From positions 186,001-250,000 of the forward strand of contig UCEY01000025.1 in the NCBI GenBank assembly GCA_900471605.1: a DNA stretch of 64,000 nt, given 5' to 3'. This document shows positions 1 to 10,799 of the stretch, one piece after another. Positions within the stretch are counted from its first letter, which is position 1. Every line of letters starts with the position of its first letter. Below the pieces are notes generated by a model. The model did no database searches, had not been told where the DNA came from, and was given only the letters and a program-made list of their open reading frames with translations. A program made the translations under genes and the position numbers. Source of the DNA: Hyphomicrobiales bacterium (GTDB taxonomy: Bacteria > Pseudomonadota > Alphaproteobacteria > Rhizobiales > Rhizobiaceae).

Positions 1-1521
1 CTGAATCTGGACGCCGGCCTGATAAGGATCGACGACGTTACGCGCTGGACCGCCCAGGTCTATGGCATCGGGGAGATCGGCCCCGTCATCGATCTGCATG
101 TCGATACGTTCGACCTGGATCTGATCGACACCCAGGTCAGGGCCTATGGCGCCGCCGGCGGGCTCTTGAAGGGCCGGATACAGGCTTTTTTCTTCCGCTA
201 TCGTTCCGTGGGCGGCATCGACTATGTGAGCGATTTCCTGATCGGTGCGCGCCGCGGCGAAACGAGCATCGGCACACAGCCGGGTGATTCCGGGTCTCTT
301 TGGTTCCTTGAAGCCGTTGAGGGTTCGGCCCCTGCCGGCGATGGGCGCGCGCCTCGGCTTCGGCCGTTCGCGATGCAATGGGGCGGCCAGGCTCTGACCG
401 CGCCCGGCGCCGAGCTCAGCGGAACGTTTGCCTTGGCGACATGCCTTTCGACGATATCGCGAGAACTCGACGTTGAGGTGATCGCGGATTGGAATATAGG
501 GCATCCGGAGACATGGGGTGCCGTCGGCCATTTCAAGGTTGGCGCACTGGCCTGCGAATTGCTGGAAGACGATTGGCTCCGGCCGCTGTTCATGCTCAAC
601 CAGCGCAACATCGGATATGATGACGCGTCGTTGCAGCATGGCCTGGGGCCTCATCCGAGGACGAAATTCGTGCCTTTGGCGGACGTGGCCGATTTCGTCT
701 GGCGCAGCATTCGCCGCGCCGACGACAACAATCACTTTGCAGACATCGACGAAGTGGCCGACAGCGGCGAATTCTCGGGCAAGTCACTGCTGGACCTGAC
801 AAAGGACAGGCCGGAGAACGTGAACCCGGATATCTGGAATTCGTTCTATCAATCTATCGGGGCCAGCAAGCGGGGAGCCCTGCCCTTCAGGGCCTGGCAG
901 ATATTCGATGCCATGACCGACTTCGCAGCCGCCGGCCAGATCACCGAGTTCGTTTGCGCAGCAGGTCTGCTCGCGCATTATATCGGTGACGCCTGCCAGC
1001 CGCTGCACGTCTCCAAACTGCACCACGGCTCGTCAGAGGCGGAAGAGGACGTGCACTCGACCTATGAAACCGCGATGCTCAACCAGTTTGCGGACGAGCT
1101 GATTGCAGGGCTTGCCGAGACGCGAGCCACCTGGGCCGGGCCGGAGATCAGATGCGAGACGGGACATGATGCAGCGGTGGCGGCCGTGGAATTGATGCGC
1201 CGCACGGTCACCCGCTTGCCGCCGGAGCGGGTGATCAAGGTCTACAACGACAGCGCCGGCCGCAGCAGGACGAAGAAAATGTGGGAGGCCCTGGGTGAGG
1301 ATACCGTCAATTGCATTTTCGACGGTTCCTTGACGCTCGCCCGGATCTGGGAAGGGGCCTGGAAAGCCGGACGAAAGCGGAAACGCAATCCGCCATTGCC
1401 TTCACAGGCCGAATCCCAGGAAGCGCTGATGGCGCTCTACCTCGACAACAAGTTCCTGCTGTCGTCAAAGCTGCAGGTGCTGACCGTGAGCGAGGGGCGG
1501 CTGGTCGTCACGACCTCATGA
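1..1521 (+). CDS. Trypsin-like protease motif joined to S1/P1-nuclease/PLC-like zinc domain (5' partial)
   Basis: The frame is open from base 1, so the true start lies outside the window. About codon 97 is the Ser of GDSGSLW, the nucleophile motif of chymotrypsin-fold peptidases; its His and Asp partners would lie at or before the left edge. From about codon 326 comes HYIGDACQPLH, and about codon 351 DVHSTYE, the spacing of zinc ligands in the S1/P1 nuclease and zinc phospholipase C superfamily (H-x3-D ... H ... H-x3-E). The C-terminus is basic (GRKRKRNPP). The two-domain reading is from motifs; the substrate (nucleic acid, phospholipid or protein) is unknown. No clear operon partner is visible downstream, where the next gene is convergent. 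Confidence 0.72.
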   Translation: MNLDAGLIRIDDVTRWTAQVYGIGEIGPVIDLHVDTFDLDLIDTQVRAYGAAGGLLKGRIQAFFFRYRSVGGIDYVSDFLIGARRGETSIGTQPGDSGSLWFLEAVEGSAPAGDGRAPRLRPFAMQWGGQALTAPGAELSGTFALATCLSTISRELDVEVIADWNIGHPETWGAVGHFKVGALACELLEDDWLRPLFMLNQRNIGYDDASLQHGLGPHPRTKFVPLADVADFVWRSIRRADDNNHFADIDEVADSGEFSGKSLLDLTKDRPENVNPDIWNSFYQSIGASKRGALPFRAWQIFDAMTDFAAAGQITEFVCAAGLLAHYIGDACQPLHVSKLHHGSSEAEEDVHSTYETAMLNQFADELIAGLAETRATWAGPEIRCETGHDAAVAAVELMRRTVTRLPPERVIKVYNDSAGRSRTKKMWEALGEDTVNCIFDGSLTLARIWEGAWKAGRKRKRNPPLPSQAESQEALMALYLDNKFLLSSKLQVLTVSEGRLVVTTS

Positions 1522-1644
1522 GTGGTCCGGCCGCAACCTGCCAACTGCGTTACACCGCGAGCTCGAGAACGGAGCGCAACAGTGACGTGATCTCGGTCGC
1601 GCCCCATAAGAACCGCACCATCGATTTCCGTCTTTGCCAAACCC

Positions 1645-2834
1645 TCAAGTGTTGAAGTAGCGCCGGCGCGACAGGCGCGTCTGCACATACAGCCGTTCGC
1701 CATAGGTGCCCGGCGCGTAAACGTTGGCGCTTTCCTCCACCGGCACCGAAAGATTGCCCTCGCTCGGAAAGCGGGCGACGAATTCCTCGTCGATGTCGCA
1801 GCCGAGGCCCGGTGCTTCCGGCACGGCCAGCGATCCGCCTTCCTGGACCGGATGCGGCACGATCACGCTGGAGCGGCCGTCCCAGTCGTCGTCGATCCGT
1901 TCGAGGACGAGCGCGTTGGGGATCGCGGCGAGCAGATGCAGTGCCGCGTATTCCGCGACCGGACCGAGCGAGCCGGAATGCGGCGCCATCTGGATGTGAT
2001 GCGCTTCCGCCATCGCGGCGATCTTCTTCATCTGGGTAATGCCGCCCGCGCGCCCGGTATCCGGCTGGATGACGTCGACCAGTTCCTCTTCGATCAACTG
2101 GCGCTCGCCGAAGATCGTGGCTGCACGCTCGCCGGCTGCCAGCGGAACATGGGCCGCGTCGCGAATACGGCGATAACCTTCGACATTGTCCGGGGCAATC
2201 GGATCCTCGACCCAGAGCAGTTCATAGGGCTCGAGCCGGCGCACCACGCGGCAGGCGTCGGCAGGGGTCATCCACGGCGGTCCATGCAGGTCGATAGCGA
2301 TGTCCATGTCGTCCCCCACGGCCTCGCACAGCATGTCCACCTTCCGTACAGGATCGGACACGCCACTGCATTTCAACGCCTTGATACCGCGGGCTTTCAG
2401 GGAAAGCGCCTGCTCGATCGTGTTGGCATGCGAATAGATCGGGATACGGTCGCGCAGCTTGCCGCCGAGCAGGTTCCAGACCGGTACGCCGAGCACCTTG
2501 CCCTTGATGTCCCACAGCGCCATGTCGATGCCGGTCATGGCGCCGCCGCCGACCGTGCCCAGCATGCCATGCCCCATCATGGCGATCGCCATCTTCTGCC
2601 ACAGCTTTTCGATATGGGTCGGATCCTCTCCGACCAGAAGGGGCGCGAGATCCTTGATCGCGGTCTCGACGACGCGCGGCCAGCCGGAGCATTCACCGAT
2701 GCCGGTAATGCCTTCGTCCGTGTCGATCTTCAGGAACAGCCAGTTGCGCGTGCCCTCGCGCTTTTGAGGCGGTGCCCATTTGGAGGGGCGCGGCGGACCC
2801 GCATGCATGAGGAAGGTCCGTATTCCCGTGATCT

Positions 2835-2838
<4 letters not shown>
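1645..2838 (-). CDS. Enolase-superfamily (mandelate racemase/muconate lactonizing type) sugar-acid dehydratase
   Basis: A 397-residue protein with the enolase-superfamily layout: N-terminal capping domain (about 1-125) and a C-terminal barrel. Metal-ligand positions are recognisable as Asp in AIDLHGPP, Glu in WVEDPI and Glu in AAGERA, with a late catalytic His in APHSGS. At the KxK position the sequence reads ALKCSG, so only the first Lys is kept. Loss of the second Lys is usual in acid-sugar dehydratases such as the galactonate dehydratase group, so dehydration of an aldonate or aldarate is the likely reaction; the exact substrate is not readable. Its ATG overlaps the stop of the upstream transporter ATPase by 4 bp, making it the last gene of the ABC operon. 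Confidence 0.87.
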
Positions 2839-4595
<1,757 letters not shown>

Positions 4596-4602
4596 CGACG
4601 CC

Positions 4603-5727
4603 TCACTTGTTGTAGGGATCGGCCGCGTCGCGCAGGCCGTCGCCGAAAAGGTTGAGCGCCATGACGGCAACGACGACCGCCAGCCCCGGCATGAAGAGCC
4701 AGGGAGCGGTTGCGATGGAGCGGATGTTCTGCGCTTCACGCAGCAGCACGCCCCAGGAGATGGTCGGCGGCTGCAGGCCGAGACCGAGGAACGAGAGCGA
4801 GGTTTCCGCCAGAATCATCGCCGGCACCGCCAAGGTCATCGACGCGATGATATGGCTGGAGAAGCTCGGCAGCATATGACGGAAGATGATGCGCCCTTCC
4901 GGCACCCCGTCGAGGCGGGCCGCGGCGACGAACTCCTCCGTGCGCAGCGACAGGAAGCGGCCGCGGACAACGCGGGCCAGCTGCGCCCAGCCGGTAAACG
5001 ACAGGATGATGGTGATCATCATATATTGCACCGTCGCCGGCCAGCCTTGCGGCAGAGCGGCCGCCAGCGCCAGCCAGATCGGAATGGTCGGCAGCGACAG
5101 CACGAAGTCGATGACGCGCTGCATGACGAAATCGATCTTGCCTCCGTAATAGCCGGAGATGCCGCCGAGAACGATGCCGAGCAGCAACGACATGAAGACG
5201 CCGACCAGACCGATCGAGAGCGATATCTGGGCGCCCTGGACCGTACGGCTGTACACATCGCGACCGAGACGATCGGCGCCGAACAGGTAAAGCGGCTTCG
5301 ACGGATCGGTGGTGGCGAGAAGATGGATGTTGCTCTCGAAGAGGCCGAGAACGGAATAGGTGTATCCGCGTCCGAAAAGCTGGATCGGCACCTTCTTCTG
5401 GCTCGTATCCTCCTTGTAGATGGCGGCAAGCGTCTCCGGATCACGGGTCAGCTTCATCGGATAATAATGCAGACCGATTTCGAAGCCGTTGGTGGTGTCC
5501 ATGAGATGCACACGCTGCGGCGGATAGAAGGTCGTGCGGGCATTCTGCTGGATGGGATCGTTGATCGCGAAGAAGCCCGGGATGAGCGCGACGATGTACA
5601 TGCAGATCGTGACGACCATTGCCGCCATGGCGAGCTTGTGGCGCTTGAAGGCCCACCAGATGAGCTGCCATTGGGAAGCGACCGCCGCGCGGTCCGGCCG
5701 GATATTGGTGGTGGAGACATCGACCAT
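4603..5727 (-). CDS. Opp/Dpp-family ABC permease (DppC-like)
   Basis: A 374-residue inner-membrane permease. A first membrane segment near residues 30-55 is followed by a long periplasmic region (about 56-150) and then the transport domain with the coupling helix around EEFVAAARLDGVPEGRII. The C-terminal SLSFLGLGLQPP and NLFGDGLRDAADP are typical of the DppC/OppC branch. The start MVDVSTTN at 5727 is fixed by an AGGAGG Shine-Dalgarno 6 bp upstream; longer in-frame extensions overlap the upstream permease gene. The periplasmic insert is longer than in ordinary dipeptide permeases. It sits 7 bp before the ATPase gene in one operon. Confidence 0.93.
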   Translation of the reverse strand: MVDVSTTNIRPDRAAVASQWQLIWWAFKRHKLAMAAMVVTICMYIVALIPGFFAINDPIQQNARTTFYPPQRVHLMDTTNGFEIGLHYYPMKLTRDPETLAAIYKEDTSQKKVPIQLFGRGYTYSVLGLFESNIHLLATTDPSKPLYLFGADRLGRDVYSRTVQGAQISLSIGLVGVFMSLLLGIVLGGISGYYGGKIDFVMQRVIDFVLSLPTIPIWLALAAALPQGWPATVQYMMITIILSFTGWAQLARVVRGRFLSLRTEEFVAAARLDGVPEGRIIFRHMLPSFSSHIIASMTLAVPAMILAETSLSFLGLGLQPPTISWGVLLREAQNIRSIATAPWLFMPGLAVVVAVMALNLFGDGLRDAADPYNK

Positions 5728-5738
5728 CGGGTGCCCTC

Positions 5739-6725
5739 CTATTCGAGCCGAATGCGCGGATCGACCAGCGCAAGCAGGATGTCGCTGATCAGCGAACCAA
5801 TCAGGGTGAGCGCACAGATCAACAACACGAAGGCGCCGGCGAGATACATGTCCTGCGCCATCAGCGACTGCAGGAGCAGCGGCGCGGCGGTGGGCAGGTT
5901 GAGGACGATCGCGACGACGACGGAGCCGGAGATCAGGTTCGGCAGCAGCCAGGCAATCGTCGAGATGAAAGGGTTGAGCGCGATGCGCAGCGGATATTTG
6001 ATCAGCAGCCGGAACTCGGAAAGTCCTTTGGCGCGCGCCGTCGTCACGTAGGGCTTCGGCAACTCGTCGAGCATATTGGCGCGCATGACGCGGATCAGGC
6101 TTGCGGTGGACGAGATCGCAAGGATCGCGACCGGCAGCCAGAGATGCGTCAGCAGGTCGTACATCTTCGCGAGGCTCCAGGAGGCGGCCTCGTATTCCGG
6201 AGAGAAGAGACCGCCGACATCCGCGCCGAATTCGACCGCCGCCACGTACATCAGCACCAGCGCCAGCAGGAAGGACGGGATGGACAGGCCGAAGAAGGTG
6301 AAGGCCGTGAAGGTGTAGTCGCCGATCGAGTACTTCTTCACGGCGGAATAGACGCCGATCGGCAGCGCCAGAGCCCAGGTGGCGATCAGGCTCACAAGCG
6401 CCAGAACGAGGGTCAGCGCCATGCGCTCCCAGATCAGGCCCGAAACCGGCTGCTGCCATTCGAACGAAATGCCGAAATCACCGCGGCTGATGATACCCCA
6501 GATCCATTTGAGGTATTGCACGATCATCGGCTGATCGAGGCCGAAACGCTCGCGCAGCTGGGCTGCGGTGTTCTGGTCGATGACTTCGTTGGAAGAGGCC
6601 AGCGTGGCGATATAGGTGGTGACGAAGTCGCCGGGCGGAAGCTGGATCAGGACGAATGCCAGGAAGCTCACCGCAAACAGAGACGGGATCATCCACAGCA
6701 GGCGTTTAACGACGAATTTTAGCAT
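5739..6725 (-). CDS. Opp/Dpp-family ABC permease (DppB-like)
   Basis: A 328-residue inner-membrane permease of the DppB/OppB branch. It begins MLKFVVKRLLWMIPSLF, the usual first helix, contains the coupling region PKPYVTTARAKGLSEFRLL, and ends in DILLALVDPRIRLE, the family's characteristic tail. ATG 6725 is chosen because the N-terminal helix starts right there; an upstream in-frame start at 6755 would add ten residues not seen in the family. It lies 11 bp from the second permease and about 125 bp after the binding-protein gene, with a GC-rich stem-loop in that gap. Confidence 0.92.
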   Translation of the reverse strand: MLKFVVKRLLWMIPSLFAVSFLAFVLIQLPPGDFVTTYIATLASSNEVIDQNTAAQLRERFGLDQPMIVQYLKWIWGIISRGDFGISFEWQQPVSGLIWERMALTLVLALVSLIATWALALPIGVYSAVKKYSIGDYTFTAFTFFGLSIPSFLLALVLMYVAAVEFGADVGGLFSPEYEAASWSLAKMYDLLTHLWLPVAILAISSTASLIRVMRANMLDELPKPYVTTARAKGLSEFRLLIKYPLRIALNPFISTIAWLLPNLISGSVVVAIVLNLPTAAPLLLQSLMAQDMYLAGAFVLLICALTLIGSLISDILLALVDPRIRLE

Positions 6726-6810
6726 GGAAAGCTCGCAATTCGGATTGCATGGCACGCCGATGCGACGCCGATGGCGGTCGCTTCAGCATTCATGCAATGG
6801 GACTGGAGGG

Positions 6811-6838
6811 GTGCCGCCGCCGATCAGGACGGCGGCAC
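6811..6838. other. GC-rich stem-loop between binding-protein and permease genes
   Basis: GTGCCGCCG (6811-6819) and CGGCGGCAC (6830-6838) form a perfect 9-bp stem with a 10-base loop. No U-run follows on the transcribed minus strand, so it is more likely an mRNA-stabilising or attenuating hairpin that leaves the binding-protein message in excess over the permease message than a full terminator. Confidence 0.55.
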
Positions 6839-6850
6839 GGTCAAGGCAAA

Positions 6851-8800
6851 TCAGCTCGTAAACGTGAATTGCTGCGGCAGGGCCGGACCGGGGTTCGGCC
6901 ACGACCAGCTGTCCGGCTGCTTTTCCGGAACGTTCCGAAGGTTGTTGCGGATCACGCCGAAGCCACCGACCGCCAGGCATATGCCCATGACCTCGAATTC
7001 TTCCGCAGCGATATCGAAGAGCTGTTTCATGATCGCACCGCGCTTGTCGAGATCAGCGGTCGCACGTGCCTCGTCGAACAGCTTGAAGCGCTTCTTCTGG
7101 CTTTCCGGCGGCTCTTCGCCCTTGGCGCCGTTGGACGTGTACCACAGCGTCCACGGGATGGCGTAGCGCGACCCCTGCGGATGGAAGGCGAAGAAGTCGC
7201 GCGGATCCAACATAGGATCGAGACCGCCCGGGCCCGGCCAGACCTGCGCATCATGTGCGTTGTCGTCGCCGCGCGTATAATAAAGCGCACGTTCGATCGT
7301 ATTGACCTTCATGTCCACGCCGATCTTCGCCCAGTGCGCCTTCACCAGTTCCAGCACGTCGACCAGATCCGGATAAAGCGTCGGTATGACGTCGACTGCG
7401 AAGAAGAGCGGCTGACCGTCCGGTTTCAGGCGAATGCCGTTGGCGTTCTTCTTGTCGAGGCCGGCCTTGTCGAGCAGAGCATTGGCCTTGTCCGTCGAAT
7501 ATTCGACGAACTGCCGCGCCAGCTTTTCGTGGTACCAGGGATGGCCCGGACGCGGGCCGGTCTGATACCCCTCGCTCTGGCCGAAGTAAACGATGTCGAT
7601 GATTTCCTGACGATTGATACCCATCGACAGGGCCTGGCGGACGGACTTGTCCGCGAAGATCTTGCGCAGTACGGGGTCCTTGTGGGTCATGTTCAGGTAG
7701 AGGGAGCATTGCTGCGCCGCGGACGGCACGAGCGACAGCAGGCGATAATCGCCCTTCTTCATGTTCTGCGACAGCGTCGGCTTGTTAGAGAGCGTGTTGA
7801 TATGACGCTCCTGAATGTCGAGCTTGCCCGAGATAACGTTGAGCATCAGCGATTCAACGTCCTGCGAGATGCCGAAGTTCAACTCGTCGATATAGGGGAG
7901 CTGGCTTCCTTCCGTGTCGACCTGCCAGAAATAGGGGTTGCGCACCATCAGCACGCGGGTCGCGCCGCCGGAATAGGGCTCCTTGATCACCCACGGATCG
8001 AGAACCGGCTTCTCGGCGTTGCCCCAGCGCTGCGGGATTTCGATGTCGCCGCATTTGGCGCGGAAAAGATCCGGCCAGTTGGCCGCCCCGGCCGCCTTCA
8101 CATCGTCGGCGAGCTTGGCGTTATACTTCGGCAGGAACTTGCTGCAGTAGTGCTTGGCAAACAGCGTCGGATGCTGGCCGAGCGGCGTCGCCAGGTTTTC
8201 CAGATAAAGCGCGTTCGGCGCCGCGAAGGTGAACTTGACGGTGTAGTCGTCGATCTTCTCGACCACGACGGCTTTGCCGCCTACCTGGATCTGCGCCGGC
8301 GTGGCGCTGTAAAGTTCCTTGTTCTTGACCACGTCCTCGATCGCGAAGACCACGTCATCAGCGGTGAAAGGATGGCCGTCGGACCATTTCGCGCCCTTCA
8401 GCAGATGGAAGGTGAATTGCGAGGCGTCGGCGTTGACCTCCCACTTTTCGGCAAGGTTCGGCAGAACTGCCGTGAAATCCATGTTCCAGCGGACAAGGCC
8501 CTGGTTGCCGACCATGCGCAGGATGCCGTTGTGGTCCGACGAGCCGCGCAGGCCGCGCCGCAGCGTGCCGCCATACGTGCCGATCTTTTCCCAGGGCTTC
8601 ACCACCATGGGATTTTGCGGCAGCCGGTCGGCAAGCGGCGGAAGCTTTCCGTCCTTCACCAGGGCTGCCAGTTGCGGTGCTTCCTTGGCCCCGGCGGCGC
8701 GCGCACTGCCGCCCGCCACGGACAGGGCAACAGCCCCGCCGACACCCGCCAGAAATGTCCGGCGGGTCACGCCGGAAGACATGATTTCATCGTCGCGCAT
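6851..8800 (-). CDS. Extracellular solute-binding protein, family 5 (Opp type), Tat-exported
   Basis: A 649-residue periplasmic binding protein. The N-terminus has a twin-arginine motif (TRRTFLAGVGG) and an Ala-rich hydrophobic stretch ending near SARA, so export folded through Tat is likely. The mature part has SBP_bac_5 features such as WSDGHPFTADDVVFAIEDV and later KIFADKSVRQALSMGINR. It is longer than typical DppA/OppA (about 530), as in family members tied to oligosaccharides. ATG 8800 follows a strong GGGAGGAAAT Shine-Dalgarno. First gene of an operon continuing with two permeases, an ATPase and an enolase-family enzyme. Cargo is inferred from context to be a sugar acid or uronate oligomer. 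Confidence 0.92.
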   Translation of the reverse strand: MRDDEIMSSGVTRRTFLAGVGGAVALSVAGGSARAAGAKEAPQLAALVKDGKLPPLADRLPQNPMVVKPWEKIGTYGGTLRRGLRGSSDHNGILRMVGNQGLVRWNMDFTAVLPNLAEKWEVNADASQFTFHLLKGAKWSDGHPFTADDVVFAIEDVVKNKELYSATPAQIQVGGKAVVVEKIDDYTVKFTFAAPNALYLENLATPLGQHPTLFAKHYCSKFLPKYNAKLADDVKAAGAANWPDLFRAKCGDIEIPQRWGNAEKPVLDPWVIKEPYSGGATRVLMVRNPYFWQVDTEGSQLPYIDELNFGISQDVESLMLNVISGKLDIQERHINTLSNKPTLSQNMKKGDYRLLSLVPSAAQQCSLYLNMTHKDPVLRKIFADKSVRQALSMGINRQEIIDIVYFGQSEGYQTGPRPGHPWYHEKLARQFVEYSTDKANALLDKAGLDKKNANGIRLKPDGQPLFFAVDVIPTLYPDLVDVLELVKAHWAKIGVDMKVNTIERALYYTRGDDNAHDAQVWPGPGGLDPMLDPRDFFAFHPQGSRYAIPWTLWYTSNGAKGEEPPESQKKRFKLFDEARATADLDKRGAIMKQLFDIAAEEFEVMGICLAVGGFGVIRNNLRNVPEKQPDSWSWPNPGPALPQQFTFTS

Positions 8801-9196
8801 AGATTTCCTCCCAATGCAGCACGTGCCGACCGTAGTTGGCGACCTGAACGGGTTCCCATCCGAACAGACCTCCATGGACCTCCATCCCATCGGCAGAACG
8901 GACCATATGCCGGTTCCCAGATGATTACAAGTATTGACAGGTTTTTACAGGTTCACTAGTTCTACGTCTCAGGAGCCATGCCGAACGGGAGGAGACGCAT
9001 GACTTTTAATGGCGAGTCGTGCGAAAGATCAAAGGCGACGCCTGCGATACCGGCCCCCGCCCTGCTGAAACGCGGGCCAGGGAACGTTTTCATTCGGAAT
9101 GTGCGCAAGATCGGCAGGGATGGGCGGTGGCTCGTATCCTCCGGAAGACGAAGCGCAGGTCGTGTTCCTCGAATGGAGATGTAAAAAGGGACGTTG
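8801..9196. other. 396-bp divergent intergenic region (ABC operon / gntR)
   Basis: No convincing coding sequence is seen here. It separates the minus-strand binding-protein gene from the plus-strand gntR. It contains TTGACA at 8934-8939 on the plus strand, a possible -35 with only a poor -10, and three ACARGT repeats exactly 10 bp apart at 8927-8952. The rest (about 8960-9180) shows nothing recognisable apart from the gntR ribosome-binding site AAGGG just before 9191. Confidence 0.6.
8927..8952. promoter_or_regulatory. Triple ACARGT direct repeat, candidate operator
   Basis: ACAAGT at 8927, ACAGGT at 8937 and ACAGGT at 8947 lie exactly one helical turn apart, so all face the same side of the helix. 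ACTAGT follows at 8955. The array sits in the divergent promoter region between the ABC operon and gntR. Binding by the adjacent GntR protein or another regulator is inference; the repeats do not match the FadR-type palindrome seen elsewhere in the window. Confidence 0.4.
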
Positions 9197-9928
9197 ATGG
9201 ACCAATCCGGCATGATAGCGGCAGCCAAGGCTGAGCCTCGCTTCAGCGACATCATCTACGAAAGGATCGTGGAGATGATCGCCGACGGCCGCTTTCCTGT
9301 CAATGAAAGGCTTCCGTCGGAACCCAATCTTTCCGTCATGTTCGGCGCCTCGCGCCCGGTCGTGCGCGAGGCGCTGGAGCGTCTTCGTGCCGACCAGCTG
9401 ATCGTGTCGCGCAAAGGGTCCGGCTCCTATGTGCGCCAAAGGCCGGACTCTTCGGTCCTGAGACAGGTTCCGGTTGGCTCGCTGGCCGACGTGCAGCGGT
9501 TTTTCGAATTTCGGGCCGGGCTCGAAGCCGAAGCGGCGGCACTCGCGGCGCGCAACTGGCAAGTCAACGACAAGGTTCGCATCATGGCGGCGTTTGCGGC
9601 GCTGGAGCACTGCCTGGAGGTCGGGGAACTCGGTGCCGAGGAGGATCAACGGCTGCACGACGCCATCGCCATGGCGACCGGCAACCAGTTTCACACGATC
9701 GTAAGGGAATGGTTCAAGCCGCATTTTTCGATCGGCATGTCGGTGACCCGTAGTCTCAGCCTGAAGCGGACGCCGTTGCATGTCCGCCATGTGCAGGACG
9801 AACATGCGGCAATCGTGGAAGCCATCCTGGCGCGCCGGGAAATGGATGCGCACAGCGCCATGAAGACACATATCCTGAATGCCCGCGCGCGCATGTTCCA
9901 GGGCGTGGAGGCTCAGTCTCTCAACTGA
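9197..9928 (+). CDS. GntR/FadR-family transcriptional regulator
   Basis: A 243-residue regulator. The N-terminal winged helix spans about residues 15-80 with the typical RLPSEPNLSVMFGASRPVVREALERL recognition region (20-residue core from LPSEPNL to ALERL). The C-terminal part is an all-helical FCD-type ligand domain, with the FEFRAGLEAEAAALAA segment and later His residues (ERLHDAIA-like RLHDAIAMAT, and DEHAAIVEAI) that commonly hold a metal and bind organic acids. ATG 9197 with AAGGG 6 bp upstream is preferred to the adjoining TTG. It is divergent from the ABC importer and upstream of udh, so it probably controls both in response to a uronate or its product. Confidence 0.9.
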   Translation: MDQSGMIAAAKAEPRFSDIIYERIVEMIADGRFPVNERLPSEPNLSVMFGASRPVVREALERLRADQLIVSRKGSGSYVRQRPDSSVLRQVPVGSLADVQRFFEFRAGLEAEAAALAARNWQVNDKVRIMAAFAALEHCLEVGELGAEEDQRLHDAIAMATGNQFHTIVREWFKPHFSIGMSVTRSLSLKRTPLHVRHVQDEHAAIVEAILARREMDAHSAMKTHILNARARMFQGVEAQSLN

Positions 9929-9968
9929 ATGATTGCCGCGCGGGGAGGCGCTGCAAGGAGGAGCATTT

Positions 9969-10799
9969 TTGAAACGGATCGCAATAACTGGCGGCGCGGG
10001 CCATATCGCCACTCAAATCAGGAGTTTTCTGCGCCCTGTTGCGCAGCACGTGAGGCTGATCGATCTGAGGCCGGCGAATGAGCTGACGTCGAACGAAAGT
10101 TTTTTCGAAGGTGACCTCGCGGATCCGGATGCCATGCGCGCTGCCCTCGAAGGAATGGACGGCGTCATCCATCTCGGCGGCCTCCCGCGCGAGGCGGATA
10201 TCCGCGACATGTTGCAGACCAATATCCTCGGCACACACAATCTCTACGAAGCGGCGCGCGCCACCGGGGTGGACCGGGTTGTTTTCGCCTCCAGCAATCA
10301 TGCCACCGGCTTTTACCCGCGGTCCGAGACGGTCACGCCGTTCGACGTCCCCCGCCCCGATACCCGCTATGGCCTGTCCAAATGCTGGGGTGAAATGGTG
10401 GCCGGCCTTTATTACGACAAGGCTGGCATCCGCACGCTGTCGATCCGTATCGGCAATGCCGCCGCCTATCCCAACAGTCAACGCTCCGCGGCGATCTGGA
10501 TCAGCCCTCGCGACCTCTTCCAGCTCGTCTGGATCGGCCTTACCCACCCGGAAATAGCCGCCGCGGTCGTATACGGCGTTTCGAGAAGCGATGCCGGGTG
10601 GTGGCGCGACGAAACGGCCGAACGGCTGGGTTACCGTCCGCAGGATAATAGTCGCGATCATCTGCGTATCGAAGACACGGGCGAAAGCGCAGTCGCCGCC
10701 TTCTTCCAGGGCGGGATTTTCTGCGAAACCGAACATAACGGGCAAATCAGGGCGCGCGACAAGAACGGCCTGGTCGCACCCGTGAGGGCCGCATCATGA
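9969..10799 (+). CDS. udh: Uronate dehydrogenase, NAD-dependent
   Basis: A 276-residue short-chain dehydrogenase/epimerase-fold enzyme that oxidises D-galacturonate or D-glucuronate to the aldarolactone with NAD. It has the dinucleotide motif TGGAGHIA at the N-terminus, HLGG and FASSNH strands, the catalytic YGLSK, and the late SRSDAGWWRD and FQGGIF segments that I recognise from the Agrobacterium tumefaciens enzyme (about 265 residues). TTG 9969 is the chosen start because AAGGAGGAG lies just upstream and it places the Rossmann motif at the N-terminus; an upstream in-frame start would overlap this ribosome-binding site. Its stop overlaps the next gene's ATG by 4 bp. Confidence 0.92.
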   Translation: MKRIAITGGAGHIATQIRSFLRPVAQHVRLIDLRPANELTSNESFFEGDLADPDAMRAALEGMDGVIHLGGLPREADIRDMLQTNILGTHNLYEAARATGVDRVVFASSNHATGFYPRSETVTPFDVPRPDTRYGLSKCWGEMVAGLYYDKAGIRTLSIRIGNAAAYPNSQRSAAIWISPRDLFQLVWIGLTHPEIAAAVVYGVSRSDAGWWRDETAERLGYRPQDNSRDHLRIEDTGESAVAAFFQGGIFCETEHNGQIRARDKNGLVAPVRAAS

